This document shows positions 27,129-36,608 of a stretch of 64,000 bases of DNA, piece after piece. Position 1 is the stretch's first letter, and the number at the start of each line of letters is the position of its first letter. Source of the stretch: Propionibacteriaceae bacterium (GTDB lineage Bacteria; Actinomycetota; Actinomycetes; Propionibacteriales; Propionibacteriaceae); assembly GCA_031262485.1 (NCBI GenBank), contig JAISHO010000037.1, positions 59,166-123,165 of the forward strand, read 5' to 3'. The notes under the pieces were generated by a model. It was not told where the DNA came from. It saw only the letters and a program-made list of their open reading frames with translations, and did no database searches. The position numbers and the translations under genes are program-made.

Positions 27129-29714
27129 TCAGTTCGGGCCGTGCTCCACCCCGCTGCGGACGATGTCCCCAGCGCTCGTGAGAACCGGGAAGACCAATTC
27201 TTCCGGATTCGGGGCGCGATCCACCCCGGTGATCGTCCATTCGAAAGTCTCGCCGGGCAGAAGGGTGACGGGGACCGTCTGCGAGACTCCGCCAAGACGG
27301 TCGGCCTGGAGCAGCAGATCGCGCACGACGGTGGCTGCGGTGGCGCGCACCCGGACGCAATCGTCATCCCACCAGGCCGTCACCGCCAGCTCGGTCTGCG
27401 GATAATGAAGCTCATGGTCGGGCCGTGCGATCACAGTCCGTTGGGAAGGGTCGTCATCGGGATCGGAGTCGATGACGAGGATCTCGTCGTCGCCGAGACT
27501 GGCGGGATCGAGTTCCTTCGGCAGAGCGATCTCGACGACGGATCCGGCCGTGACGGGGATCGTGTCGCTCCACTGGGCTCGCACTCCCCCGTCGTCCAAG
27601 CCGACGCGCCGGATCATCGGGGTAGCGGACCACAGCTCGATCGAATGATTGACGAGCGCCAGAACCGAGGTGCCGGCCCCCGGCTCGGTGGCGCGCACGA
27701 CGGCGAGATGCGGCGCGAAGGCGTTGCGCACGGTATACCAGACCGGCTTGTAACGCCCGGACGAATCGACCGCCGACCAACTGATCGCCGGCCAACAATC
27801 GTTGAGTTGCCAGACGACGGCGCCTTGGCAGCGGGGCCACAGGCTGCGCCAATATTCCACGCCGTAGCGCACCGCCCGGGCCTGCTGGATCTGAGCCGCA
27901 TAGTGCCAGGCGTCGAACCCGACGACCTCGCCGAAGGCGTGACCGATCGCTCGACGCAGTTTGGCCGCGCCATCGTCGGCTCGGTTGTGGGCCATCAGAA
28001 CCGGATCGGCCGGATCGAGATGATCGGCGCCGAGCCCCTCGGCCAAGGTGGTGGCGGCCGCCGGGGCGCACCAGCCGAATTCGGTGACGAAGCGGGGCCG
28101 GTCGTCGGAGTAGTGGGGATAGTCGAGCTGGTTCCACACGTCCCAGGAATGGACGCACCCCCAGTCAGGATCGTTCGGGGCGTGGCCGGGCCGATTCGAA
28201 CCCTCGGAGGGGCCGGAATAAGGGCTGCCCGGCCAGTAGGGCCGGGCCGGGTCGAGGGCGTTGACGAGATCGGGGAGGAGTTCGAGGTAATACCTCTCCC
28301 CCCAGGCTCGCCCGCCCAGGACGCCTTTCCAGCCCCACTCCTCGTAACCCAAGAAGTTCTCATTGCACCCGTTCCAGAGCAGGAGCGAGGGATGGGCCAT
28401 GAGCCGGGTGATGTTGTCGGCGGCTTCAGCGGCGACCTCGGCGGCAAAGGCGTCGTTCTCCGGATAGGCGGCGCAGGCGAAAGGGAAATCCTGCCACACG
28501 ATCAGACCCATCTCATCGCATAGATCGTAGAAGGCGTCGCTCTCGAAGATCCCCCCGCCCCAGACGCGGATGAGGTTGGCGCCGGCCGCCTTGGCGTCGG
28601 TCAGGCGCAGACGATAGTCGGCCTCGGTGACACGGCTGATGAACAGATCGTCGGGGATCCAGTTGAATCCCCGCACGAAGAAGGGGTGCCCGCCGATTCG
28701 GAAGCCGAACGAGGAGCCGATCTCGTCGTGGTTCGTCACCAATTCGGCGTGGCGGAAACCGATCCGCCGATCCCACTGGTCGAGCAGGTCGTCGGCCGAG
28801 TCGGGTCCGAGCGCGTCGGGCGCGTGGCGGTGCACCGTGACGTCGAGGCGGTAGAGGGCTTGGGCGCCAACACCGTGGGGCCACCACAAGTTGACCTCGC
28901 CGGCGTCGAGTTCGATCGTCGCGGCCGTCTCACCGGCTGCCAGGTTCGCCTTGCCCTCGACGTGGGAGCGGCTCTCCAACTTGGCCGTGACGACGAGGGG
29001 AACATCATGGCCGGCGGCGCTGCGTTCCACCTCGACGCGCACGACGACCCGCCCATGGTTGGAACGGGCGCCGTCGACGGTGACGGTCGGGCGGACCGCG
29101 GCCAGGCGCGCGGTGCTCCACGACTCGATCCGGATGTCTTTCCACACCCCGGCCGTCGTCACGACCGGGCCCCAGTCCCATCCGAAGTTCGACGCCATCT
29201 TGCGGACGTAGTTGAACGGTTCCTCGGACACCGAGGGGTACTCCCCCCACTCGTCGCGCACGGCGGCGGCGTAGTCGTAGACCGAGGCGAAATCGATGGC
29301 CAGCGGCATCTCCCCGTCGCCTCGACCGGCCAGCGCCGACGTGACGTCGAAACGATAACTTCGGTGCTGGTTGGCCGTGTGGGCGACGATCTCACCGCCG
29401 AGCCGGATCGTCGCCAGAGTGTCGAGGCCATCGGCGACGAGGTCATGGCGTTCCTTATCCGCCTTCAGTGCGGGCAGCGTCGTCTCATAACGCCACTGCT
29501 CGTGCCCGATCCAGAGACACTCCCCCTCGTGGCCGGCCATGAGCGGATCGGCGATGAGCCCGAGCCGCAAGAGATCGGTGTGGACGCACCCGGGCACTTG
29601 AGCGCTCAGCGGACCGTGGTCGAGCGCGTCTGCCACCGCTGCGGGAACCGCGCGGCTGGTGAGGGGCCTCAGTGCCCATGAGCGATCGCTGAGGGAGAGA
29701 CGAGTCAGCGCCAT
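27129..29714 (-). CDS. Beta-mannosidase, glycoside hydrolase family 2
   Basis: Releases mannose from the non-reducing end of beta-mannosides. The 861 residues have the GH2 order: jelly-roll sugar-binding domain (VPGCVHTDLLRLGLIADPL ... RSYRFDVTSAL), immunoglobulin-like domain, and a TIM barrel with acid/base Glu452 in LLWNGCNENF and nucleophile Glu545 in RFVTEFGW. WDWGP and VRKMASNFGWDWG near residue 170 are typical of the beta-mannosidase branch rather than beta-galactosidase or glucuronidase. There is no signal peptide, so it acts in the cytoplasm on imported oligosaccharides. It is 45 bases downstream of the CE7 esterase. Confidence 0.9.
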   Translation of the reverse strand: MALTRLSLSDRSWALRPLTSRAVPAAVADALDHGPLSAQVPGCVHTDLLRLGLIADPLMAGHEGECLWIGHEQWRYETTLPALKADKERHDLVADGLDTLATIRLGGEIVAHTANQHRSYRFDVTSALAGRGDGEMPLAIDFASVYDYAAAVRDEWGEYPSVSEEPFNYVRKMASNFGWDWGPVVTTAGVWKDIRIESWSTARLAAVRPTVTVDGARSNHGRVVVRVEVERSAAGHDVPLVVTAKLESRSHVEGKANLAAGETAATIELDAGEVNLWWPHGVGAQALYRLDVTVHRHAPDALGPDSADDLLDQWDRRIGFRHAELVTNHDEIGSSFGFRIGGHPFFVRGFNWIPDDLFISRVTEADYRLRLTDAKAAGANLIRVWGGGIFESDAFYDLCDEMGLIVWQDFPFACAAYPENDAFAAEVAAEAADNITRLMAHPSLLLWNGCNENFLGYEEWGWKGVLGGRAWGERYYLELLPDLVNALDPARPYWPGSPYSGPSEGSNRPGHAPNDPDWGCVHSWDVWNQLDYPHYSDDRPRFVTEFGWCAPAAATTLAEGLGADHLDPADPVLMAHNRADDGAAKLRRAIGHAFGEVVGFDAWHYAAQIQQARAVRYGVEYWRSLWPRCQGAVVWQLNDCWPAISWSAVDSSGRYKPVWYTVRNAFAPHLAVVRATEPGAGTSVLALVNHSIELWSATPMIRRVGLDDGGVRAQWSDTIPVTAGSVVEIALPKELDPASLGDDEILVIDSDPDDDPSQRTVIARPDHELHYPQTELAVTAWWDDDCVRVRATAATVVRDLLLQADRLGGVSQTVPVTLLPGETFEWTITGVDRAPNPEELVFPVLTSAGDIVRSGVEHGPN

Positions 29715-29759
29715 GCGGGGGATCCTTTCGTGTCAGGCCGCGCCACCGGCGTGGCCGGA

Positions 29760-30740
29760 TCAGAAGTCGCGACCGCCGAGGTGCTTGGCGAAGAAGTGGA
29801 ACTTGTCGAACTCGTCGTACATCTCGCCACCCTCGTGGCCGTTGTGGCTCCAGACCTGGATGTCCTTCGTGGAACCAGCATAATTGTTATACGCCGCGAA
29901 GATCGTCGAGGCCGGCACCGTCGCGTCCATGAGGGCTGCCGTCATCTTGACCGGCGCGGTGGCACGGCGAGCGAAGTTGACGCCGTCGAAATACGACAGA
30001 GTGCGATAGACCTGCTCCTCTTCCAACCGGTGGGTGGCGATGTACTTGCTGATCTCACGGAAGGGGAACTCGTCGGTGATGGCGGTCGCCCGGCGATAGT
30101 CGCACAGGAAGGGAACGAGCGGATACGAGGCCCGCACGCCCTCGGCCAGCGCCGTCACCGCCAGTGACAGCCCGCCACCCTGGGAGCCGCCGGTCACCCC
30201 GACCCGCTCGGCGTCGACGAAGGGCAACGCGCGCAGCATCTCGAAGCCGAGGACGCAGTCGGTCATGAGACGACGGTAGAAGTGCTTGTTGGGATCCTGG
30301 ATGCCACGGGTCATCCAGCCGGGATATTGCGGCCCTGCGCCCGGCCCGTTGTCGGGCGTGTCGCCGTTGCCCCAGGTCGCCCCTTGGCCCCGGGTGTCGA
30401 TATTGAGGATGGCGTACCCCGCCTCAGCCCACATCAGTTGCTCGAAGGCGAAGCCGCGCCCACCGCCGTAGCCCTGGCAGACGGCGATGCCCGGCACCGG
30501 CTCGGAGGGATCCTTCGGCGTGCGCAACCATCCGCGGATCGGCTCGCCGCCCCAGCCGGAGAAGCTGACGTCGTAGATGTCGACGTGGGCGAAAGGATGG
30601 GCCACCGGCTCGAGAATGGGATCGCGACGCAATGTCCGCGCCTCGTCCAGGGTGGTGGCCCAGAAAGCGTCGAAATCCGCCGGTTCCTCGGAGGACCCGG
30701 TGTAGGAACGCAGTTGATCGAGGGGCATATCGACGAGCAT
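29760..30740 (-). CDS. axeA: Acetyl-xylan esterase / cephalosporin-C deacetylase (CE7)
   Basis: Alpha/beta hydrolase that removes acetyl groups from xylo-oligosaccharides. It has 326 residues, the family length. The CE7 landmarks are all present: RGQG (117-120), nucleophile elbow GGSQGGG with Ser186, Asp272 in LMDATVP and His302 in GHEGG, giving the catalytic triad; the beta-insert that forms the hexamer interface (YPGWMTRGIQDP) is also there. No signal peptide, so it is cytoplasmic, as known for CE7. Start ATG at 30740 has AAAGGA seven bases upstream. It lies between the transporter and mannosidase genes. Confidence 0.92.
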   Translation of the reverse strand: MLVDMPLDQLRSYTGSSEEPADFDAFWATTLDEARTLRRDPILEPVAHPFAHVDIYDVSFSGWGGEPIRGWLRTPKDPSEPVPGIAVCQGYGGGRGFAFEQLMWAEAGYAILNIDTRGQGATWGNGDTPDNGPGAGPQYPGWMTRGIQDPNKHFYRRLMTDCVLGFEMLRALPFVDAERVGVTGGSQGGGLSLAVTALAEGVRASYPLVPFLCDYRRATAITDEFPFREISKYIATHRLEEEQVYRTLSYFDGVNFARRATAPVKMTAALMDATVPASTIFAAYNNYAGSTKDIQVWSHNGHEGGEMYDEFDKFHFFAKHLGGRDF

Positions 30741-30833
30741 CGATGATCCTTTCTCAGGAGAGACGGTGACACTGCCCATCCTGTCACGGCTCGGCGGCAC
30801 GGGAACGGCCCCGCCATCGTTTTCCGGCGACGC

Positions 30834-31643
30834 CTACGAGGGTTCCCCGCGCAGTTCGGCCAGACGGCGTTCCGGGTTGGGGGCGGCCGCGGCCAGGCGC
30901 CGGGTGTACTCCTGGCGCGGGCGCAAGATGACGTCGTCGGCTGGCCCCCGCTCGATGACCTGCCCGTGATACATCACCATGATCTCGTCGGAGAAGTGGC
31001 GGGCCGTGGCCAAGTCATGGGTGATGTAGAGCACCCCGAGATCTTCCTCCCGTTGGAGGCGCCCGAGCAGGTTGAGGACGCCGAGGCGGATCGAGACGTC
31101 GAGCATCGAGACCGGCTCGTCGGCCACGAGGATGCCGGGCCGAGGCGCCAGCGCCCGGGCGATGGCGGCCCGCTGGCGTTGCCCGCCGGACAACTCATGG
31201 GGGTGGCGGTCGGCGAAGGTCTCCGCCGGGGTGAGGCGCACTCGTTCGAGCAGGTCGAGGACGCGCCGGCGACGCTGCGCCGTCGTCAACGTGGGGAAAT
31301 GGAGAGCGAGGGGGCGGTCGAGGTGGTGGGCGATCGTGTGGAAGGGGTTGAGCGAGGCGAAGGGGTCCTGGAAGACCATCTGGACATGTTTGCGGTAGTC
31401 GAGCCCGGCCCGCCCCCGGAAGGCGACATCGTCGACCCGGATCTCGCCGGTGGTCGGGCGCTCCAGCCGCATGATGAGTTTGGCGAGCGTCGACTTGCCG
31501 GAGCCGGATTGCCCGACCAGCGCGATCGTCCGGCCCGGTTCCAAGGTGAAGCTGACGTCGTCGACCGCCCGCAGCGTCGTCGAGCGGAACCCGGAGCGGA
31601 TCGTGTACTCCTTCGTCACCGAGCGCACATCGATCGTCGTCAT
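30834..31643 (-). CDS. Oligosaccharide/oligopeptide ABC transporter ATPase (OppF-like)
   Basis: Second ATPase of the import system, 269 residues. Walker A GQSGSGKST, Q-loop VFQDPFASLNPF, signature ELSGGQRQRAAIARAL, Walker B ILVADEPVSMLD and switch His (YITHDLA) are intact. It lacks the C-terminal OppF extension with a zinc/iron-sulphur motif and ends soon after the ERGPADDVI segment, so it is short for the family (usually about 320 residues). It overlaps the first ATPase gene by four bases. Confidence 0.9.
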   Translation of the reverse strand: MTTIDVRSVTKEYTIRSGFRSTTLRAVDDVSFTLEPGRTIALVGQSGSGKSTLAKLIMRLERPTTGEIRVDDVAFRGRAGLDYRKHVQMVFQDPFASLNPFHTIAHHLDRPLALHFPTLTTAQRRRRVLDLLERVRLTPAETFADRHPHELSGGQRQRAAIARALAPRPGILVADEPVSMLDVSIRLGVLNLLGRLQREEDLGVLYITHDLATARHFSDEIMVMYHGQVIERGPADDVILRPRQEYTRRLAAAAPNPERRLAELRGEPS

Positions 31644-32581
31644 GGCCGCTCCTCCTCATCGCCGCGTCCGGTGCGCACGAAACCGCCCCGCTGCCCGGTC
31701 AGGGAGGGGAAGGAGTCGAGCAACATCCGGGTGTAGGGCTCACGGGGGTGGGCGTAGAGGTCGACGGCCTGGTTGAGTTCGACGATCGCCCCCTCGCGCA
31801 TGATGGCGATCCGATCGGAGATCTCGAGAAGGAGTTGGAGGTCGTGGGTGATGAAGATGACGGCGAACCCGCGCTCGTGGCGCAACCGGGTGATCTCGTC
31901 GAGGATCTCCCGTTGGACGACGACGTCGAGCGCGGTCGTCGGCTCGTCCATGATGAGCACCTGCGGGTCGAGCGCCAGCGCCATCGCGATCATGACGCGC
32001 TGACGCATCCCGCCCGACAACTCGTGGGCGAAACTATTCAGGCGTATCGGGTCGACGCCGACGGTGGTGAGCAGTTCGGCGGCCCTCTCCCGTCGCTCGG
32101 ATCTCGTCATCGCCGGCCGATGAGTCGTGAAGACGTCGTCGATCTGACGGCCGATCGTGATGACAGGGTTGAGCGAGTTCATCGCCCCTTGGAAGACCAT
32201 CGCCACTTTGTCCCAGCGGAAGTCGCGCAGGTCGGCGCCGGTCAGGGCGCGGATGTCGATGTCGTAGCCCTCCCGGGAATGGAAGACGATTTCCCCGGAA
32301 GTGACGAGGGCGGGCGGGGTGAGCAACCGGGTGACGGCATAGGCCAGGGTCGATTTCCCGCACCCCGATTCACCGGCCAGGCCGAGGATCTCGCCGCGGC
32401 CCACCTCGAGAGAGACGTCGCGGACGGCGTGGACGCCTCGCCCGGCCAAGTAGTCGACCGACAGGTGCGCGATCGACAGCACGGGCATGCGATGGACCGG
32501 CCGAATGGTCGGAGCGGGAGATGCGGGCGTCGCGCCGCGGCTAAGGCGTCCAGGAGCGCCAGAATCCGATGACGTGATCAC
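31640..32581 (-). CDS. Oligosaccharide/oligopeptide ABC transporter ATPase (OppD-like)
   Basis: First ATPase of the import system, 313 residues. Walker A GESGCGKST, Q-loop VFQGAMNSLNPV, signature ELSGGMRQRVMIAMAL, Walker B VLIMDEPTTALD and FITHDLQ are visible, plus the C-terminal oligopeptide/dipeptide extension (YAHPREPYTRMLL). I use the GTG at 32581, which overlaps the upstream permease stop as GTGA and has GAAGGA seven bases before it. A later ATG (MPVLSIAHL) would drop about 30 low-complexity residues. Confidence 0.9.
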   Translation of the reverse strand: MITSSDSGAPGRLSRGATPASPAPTIRPVHRMPVLSIAHLSVDYLAGRGVHAVRDVSLEVGRGEILGLAGESGCGKSTLAYAVTRLLTPPALVTSGEIVFHSREGYDIDIRALTGADLRDFRWDKVAMVFQGAMNSLNPVITIGRQIDDVFTTHRPAMTRSERRERAAELLTTVGVDPIRLNSFAHELSGGMRQRVMIAMALALDPQVLIMDEPTTALDVVVQREILDEITRLRHERGFAVIFITHDLQLLLEISDRIAIMREGAIVELNQAVDLYAHPREPYTRMLLDSFPSLTGQRGGFVRTGRGDEEERP

Positions 32582-33615
32582 AACGTATCCTTCTTCAGTT
32601 CGGAGGCTTGCTCCTTGGTCAGGTTCCAGGCTTTGCGCGAGGAGCGGGTTTGGCTGCGCAGCTTCGGGTTGATCGTCTCGTCGATGGCGAAGTTGATGAG
32701 CGAGAGCCCGGCCCCGAAGAGGGCCAGCATGAGCCCGGGTGGGATGAACCACCACCAGGCTTGGCGCAGGAGCGCCATCGAGTTCTGGGCGTAGTAGAGC
32801 ATCGTCCCCCAGGTCCACGAGTCGACCGCGCCGAGGCCGAGGAAGGAGAGCCCGGCCTCCCCGAGGATGGCGGCGATGACGGCGAAGATGAACTGCGAGG
32901 CGAGCAGGGGCAGGAGGTTGGGGAGGATTTCGACGGCGAGGATGCGCCAGGTCCGCTCGCCGGCCACGACGCTGGCCATGACGTAGTCGCGGTTGCGCAC
33001 CGAGAGGGTGACGCCACGGATGACGCGGGCGGCGCCGGCCCAACTCGTGATGACGAGGACGAGAGCGACGATCCACACGCTGCGCTGGGAGACGTAGGAG
33101 GAGATGACGATGACGAGCGGCAAGCCGGGGATGACGAGGACGACGTTGGTGAACAGGGAGAAAGCTTCGTCGGTCATCCCGCCGATATAGGCGCCGACGA
33201 CTCCGAAGAGCGAGGCCAAGACCATGGCGAGGACGCCGACGACGAGCCCGATCGTGAGGGATCCACGGGTGGCGTGGACGAGTTGGGTGAGGACGTCTTG
33301 GCCGGTCTGGGTCGTGCCGAGCAGGTGTGGCGAGCCGTCTGTGCCCGGCGTGCCGGGGGGCTGCAACCCGATCGAGTCGATGGCGGCGGGATCGTGGAGG
33401 AGGAAGGGGCCGACGATTCCGACGAGGGCGATGACACCGACGATGACGAGTCCGGTGGCGAGTTTGCCGGTCATCGTCACCGGGATCCGGCGCTTGCTGG
33501 TGGTCGGGGCGGGCCGGGAATCGGCCGCCAGGGCCAGGTCGGCGGCCTCGACGACGGTTCCCCCGACGCCTCGTTCTTCGGCGGGGCTCGTGGTCTGATC
33601 CTGGGACATCGTCAT
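32578..33615 (-). CDS. ABC transporter permease (OppC/DppC-like)
   Basis: Inner-membrane permease, 345 residues. After a long cytoplasmic N-terminus (about 48 residues) come membrane helices and the external segment HLLGTTQTGQDVLTQLVHATRGSL that marks the DppC group. The EAA loop that contacts the ATPases is RVIRGVTLSVRNRDYVMASVVAGE. It overlaps the upstream permease and the downstream ATPase genes by four bases each, so all four import genes are translationally coupled. Confidence 0.92.
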   Translation of the reverse strand: MTMSQDQTTSPAEERGVGGTVVEAADLALAADSRPAPTTSKRRIPVTMTGKLATGLVIVGVIALVGIVGPFLLHDPAAIDSIGLQPPGTPGTDGSPHLLGTTQTGQDVLTQLVHATRGSLTIGLVVGVLAMVLASLFGVVGAYIGGMTDEAFSLFTNVVLVIPGLPLVIVISSYVSQRSVWIVALVLVITSWAGAARVIRGVTLSVRNRDYVMASVVAGERTWRILAVEILPNLLPLLASQFIFAVIAAILGEAGLSFLGLGAVDSWTWGTMLYYAQNSMALLRQAWWWFIPPGLMLALFGAGLSLINFAIDETINPKLRSQTRSSRKAWNLTKEQASELKKDTL

Positions 33616-34607
33616 GACCTCGCTCTCGTCCGGGGGTCGATCAAGGAGTAGAGAAGATCGACGATGAGGTTGGCGCCGAGCACCGCGCAGGTGATGACGA
33701 GGAAGATCCCCTGCATGAGCGGATAGTCGTTGTTAGTGACGGCGTCGTAGAGGGCGTACCCGATGCCGGGGTAGGAGAAGACCATCTCGGTGACGATCGA
33801 GCCGGCCACGACGAAGCCGAGCGAGATGGCGAAGCCGGAGATCGACGGCAGCACGGCGTTGCGAGCGGCGTAGACCCAGCGGATCCGCCGTGGGCTCAAT
33901 CCCTTGGCTTTGGCGGTCGTGATGTAGTCCTCGCTCAAGGTCGAGACCATCATGTTGCGCATCCCGAGCATCCAGCCGCCGAGCGAGGAGAGGACGATCG
34001 TCGCCGCCGGGAGGATCCCGTGGCTGACGACCGAGCCGATGAAGGCCCAACTCCACTGCGGCCCGTATTGGAAGCCGGTCGCGCTGAAGCCTCCGGCGAT
34101 CGGAGCGATGCGCAGGACGACGGCGAAGACGAAGAGGAGGATGAGCGCGAGCCAGAAATACGGGATCGACTGGAGCAGGGTGGTGAAGGGGATGACGCTG
34201 TCGAGCCAACTGCCGCGCTTCCACCCGGCGAAGGTTCCCAGAGTGATGCCGAGGGTGAAGGCGATGACGGTGGCCAGCCCGACCAGCCCGATCGTCCAGG
34301 GCAAGGTCTGGGCGATGATGTCGCTCACCGGCGTCGGCCATTTCGAGACCGACAATCCGAAATCACCTCGAGCCAGCTGCGCCCAGTATTCGATGTACTG
34401 GCGCCACAGCGGCTCGTCCTCGCTCGTGCCGAGCATGATCTCGATGGCCCGTCGCTGCTCGGGCAGCACCTGCCCGCGTGTGCCCATCTTGGCGAGGACC
34501 ATGTCGACGGGGCTGCCCGGCATGAGGCGGGGCAGGAAGAAGTTGAGCGAGATGGCGGCCCATAAGGCCACGACATAGAAAACCAGTTTGCGTGCCACTG
34601 ACTTCAT
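33612..34607 (-). CDS. ABC transporter permease (OppB/DppB-like)
   Basis: First permease of the importer, 331 residues. It starts with a membrane helix (KLVFYVVALWAAISLNFFLPRLMPGSP), a typical DppB beginning, and contains the EAA loop MMVSTLSEDYITTAKAKGLSPRRI and the C-terminal LIVDLLYSLIDPRTR. I chose the ATG at 34607; the frame extends 12 codons upstream without a better ribosome site. It is separated from the solute-binding protein gene by a 138-base gap that holds a strong hairpin. Confidence 0.9.
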   Translation of the reverse strand: MKSVARKLVFYVVALWAAISLNFFLPRLMPGSPVDMVLAKMGTRGQVLPEQRRAIEIMLGTSEDEPLWRQYIEYWAQLARGDFGLSVSKWPTPVSDIIAQTLPWTIGLVGLATVIAFTLGITLGTFAGWKRGSWLDSVIPFTTLLQSIPYFWLALILLFVFAVVLRIAPIAGGFSATGFQYGPQWSWAFIGSVVSHGILPAATIVLSSLGGWMLGMRNMMVSTLSEDYITTAKAKGLSPRRIRWVYAARNAVLPSISGFAISLGFVVAGSIVTEMVFSYPGIGYALYDAVTNNDYPLMQGIFLVITCAVLGANLIVDLLYSLIDPRTRARS

Positions 34608-34690
34608 CGTCACCGCTTTCGACAAAAGGACTGATGCGGCCACGCCCGACGGTTCCCGTCAAGGGCGCGCCGGCCGCCGAGGCCGTGAGT

Positions 34691-34731
34691 CCGATCGGCC
34701 TGGCGGTCGGTGGGCCGGCCAGGCCGATCGG
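34691..34731 (-). promoter_or_regulatory. Intercistronic stem-loop between binding protein and permease genes
   Basis: A perfect 14-bp inverted repeat (CCGATCGGCCTGGC, 34691-34704 and 34718-34731) with a 13-base loop lies 15 bases after the binding-protein stop. There is no T-run. Hairpins in this place commonly protect the binding-protein mRNA and let only part of transcription pass into the permease genes, giving excess binding protein. Confidence 0.7.
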
Positions 34732-34745
34732 GCCCGTCGTGTCCG

Positions 34746-36467
34746 TTACTGGGCTGGAACGATCGTCTTGAGGACGATGCCGGAATCCCACGACTTCCAG
34801 GCCGCGGCGTAGGCGTACTTGTCGTCGTTGGTCGGCCAGCCCGTCACCGTCGCGTCATTGAACTCGGTCAGCGTCGAGTTGATGTAAATCGGTATGTAGG
34901 GCAGGTCGTTGACGATGTTCTCCTCGATGATGGCGTACTGCTCCTTTTGCGCCGCCTCGTCGTCGGTCGCGGCGGCCGCCACGAGGGCGGCGTCGACGGC
35001 GGCGTTGACGTACCGCGCGGTGTTCGAGGTGTTCGAGGGGACGTTCTCACCGACCGGGGTGGCCAACTCGCTCGAGTAGCGCTGCTGGTAGGTGTAATAC
35101 GGGTTCGACGTCATGCCCAACCCGAGCGAGTCGAGGGTCAGCTGGAAGCTTCCCGACAAGGCATTCTGATTCCATTCGTTCCAGGCCAGCTGGCTCGGTT
35201 GCAGATCGATGCCGATCGGTTGGAGCTGCTGGCGCAGGGTGTCGCTGATGGAGATGTAATCAGACCAGCCGGAGACCGTCGTCACCGTCAGGCTCAGCTT
35301 CTGCCCATCCTTCTCGCGCACGCCGTCGGCGCCCATCGTCCAGCCGGCGGCCTCGAGGATGGCGTTGGCCTGGTCGGCGTCGGCGCCGGCCGGGCAGGTG
35401 AGGTCGGCGCCGTTCGCGATCCAGTCGGCGTCACGATCGGGTAGCAGGAGGGTCGGCGAACAGGTCGCGGCCAAGCCGCCCCCGGCCAGATCGTTGAGTT
35501 GGGTGCGATCCATGGCGTGGTAGATGGCTTGGCGCACCGCCGGATCGGTCTGCGGCCCGGAGCACCCGAGATCGGCGTTGGAACAGGTGACGAGCGAGGT
35601 CGTCAGGGCCGGGGTGTTGACATAGGAGACGTCGGGATTCTGGGCCACGATCATCTCGATGTCCTGCATGAAGGTGCTCATCCAATCGACGTCGCCGTTG
35701 ATGAGCGAAGCGGCCGCGGCCGAGGCGTCGTTGAGGGAGATATAGGTGACGGTGTCGATCGAGGGTTTGCCCGCCTCCCAGTAATTCTCGTTCTTCGTCA
35801 ACGTGTAGCTCTGGGTCGAGAAGGATTGGAACTTGAACGGCCCGGTGCCGACCGGCTCGAGGTTGGCGTCCTTCGTCGGATCGGCGATCGTCTCCCAAAT
35901 GTGCTGGGGAACGATCGCGGTGTTGCCGAGGATGACCGGGCCGGCCATGAAGGAGGTCTCGGTGAAGGTGACGACGACGGTCGTCTCATCGGGCGCCTCG
36001 GCGTCCTGGGCCAAGGTGTAGCCGCCCGTGTTGAGGGCGGGGAACTTCCGCCCCATGTTGAGGGTGTAGGCGACGTCGGCGGCGGTCATCGGTTGGCCGT
36101 CGTGCCAGGTGACGCCCTCGCGCACCGTGATCGTCAAGACGGTGCCGTCGTCGTTCCAGGTGTACCCGGTGGCGAGGATCGGGACCGGTTGGGAGGTGTC
36201 GGCGAGGTTGTACCAGTAGAGCGGCTCATAGATGACGCCGAGGGTGGGTTGGAGCGCGGTGCCAGCCATGAAGGGGTTGAAGTTCTGGGTCAACGCGCCG
36301 GTGGCGCCGTTGAAGACGGTGATCCCGACGGCGCCGTCACCGGAGGGATCGCTGTCGGGGGTGGCCGAGGTGGTGCCGCAGCCGGCCAAGCCGAGCGAGG
36401 CGGCCAGCGCGGCGGCGATCGCCGTGGCGGCGATTCGGTGTCGAGAGGATGAGGGGGTCGAGGGCAT
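34746..36467 (-). CDS. Extracellular solute-binding lipoprotein, family 5, probably for hemicellulose oligosaccharides
   Basis: Captures the substrate for the downstream ABC importer. The 573 residues begin with a lipoprotein signal peptide ending in the lipobox LAGC (Cys near residue 30), followed by a Ser/Asp-rich linker and the SBP_bac_5 fold (LYWYNLADTSQPVPILATGYTW, VTWHDGQPMTAADVAYT, PVGTGPFKF). Family 5 proteins bind peptides but also oligosaccharides (cellobiose, xylo- and manno-oligosaccharides); the neighbouring esterase, mannosidase and xylanase make sugar the likely ligand here. It is the first gene of the transport operon, with about 130 bases of likely leader. Confidence 0.88.
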   Translation of the reverse strand: MPSTPSSSRHRIAATAIAAALAASLGLAGCGTTSATPDSDPSGDGAVGITVFNGATGALTQNFNPFMAGTALQPTLGVIYEPLYWYNLADTSQPVPILATGYTWNDDGTVLTITVREGVTWHDGQPMTAADVAYTLNMGRKFPALNTGGYTLAQDAEAPDETTVVVTFTETSFMAGPVILGNTAIVPQHIWETIADPTKDANLEPVGTGPFKFQSFSTQSYTLTKNENYWEAGKPSIDTVTYISLNDASAAAASLINGDVDWMSTFMQDIEMIVAQNPDVSYVNTPALTTSLVTCSNADLGCSGPQTDPAVRQAIYHAMDRTQLNDLAGGGLAATCSPTLLLPDRDADWIANGADLTCPAGADADQANAILEAAGWTMGADGVREKDGQKLSLTVTTVSGWSDYISISDTLRQQLQPIGIDLQPSQLAWNEWNQNALSGSFQLTLDSLGLGMTSNPYYTYQQRYSSELATPVGENVPSNTSNTARYVNAAVDAALVAAAATDDEAAQKEQYAIIEENIVNDLPYIPIYINSTLTEFNDATVTGWPTNDDKYAYAAAWKSWDSGIVLKTIVPAQ

Positions 36468-36608
36468 CGTCGGTGGCTCCTTTGCCGGCGTCGTCGCCCG
36501 ATGGGACGAGGGCCACGACGCCCTAAGAGGGAATGAGGGTCAAGGGCGGCCCGATCAAGAGGGGTCGGCCCGTCGGCTCTCAATGTAACGATGCACGAGT
36601 GAACAATC

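Noticed and set aside
30766..30787. Small inverted repeat GTGACA/TGTCAC between the ATPase gene and the CE7 gene
   Set aside because: Only six pairs with a ten-base loop and no second copy; not enough to call an operator or attenuator.
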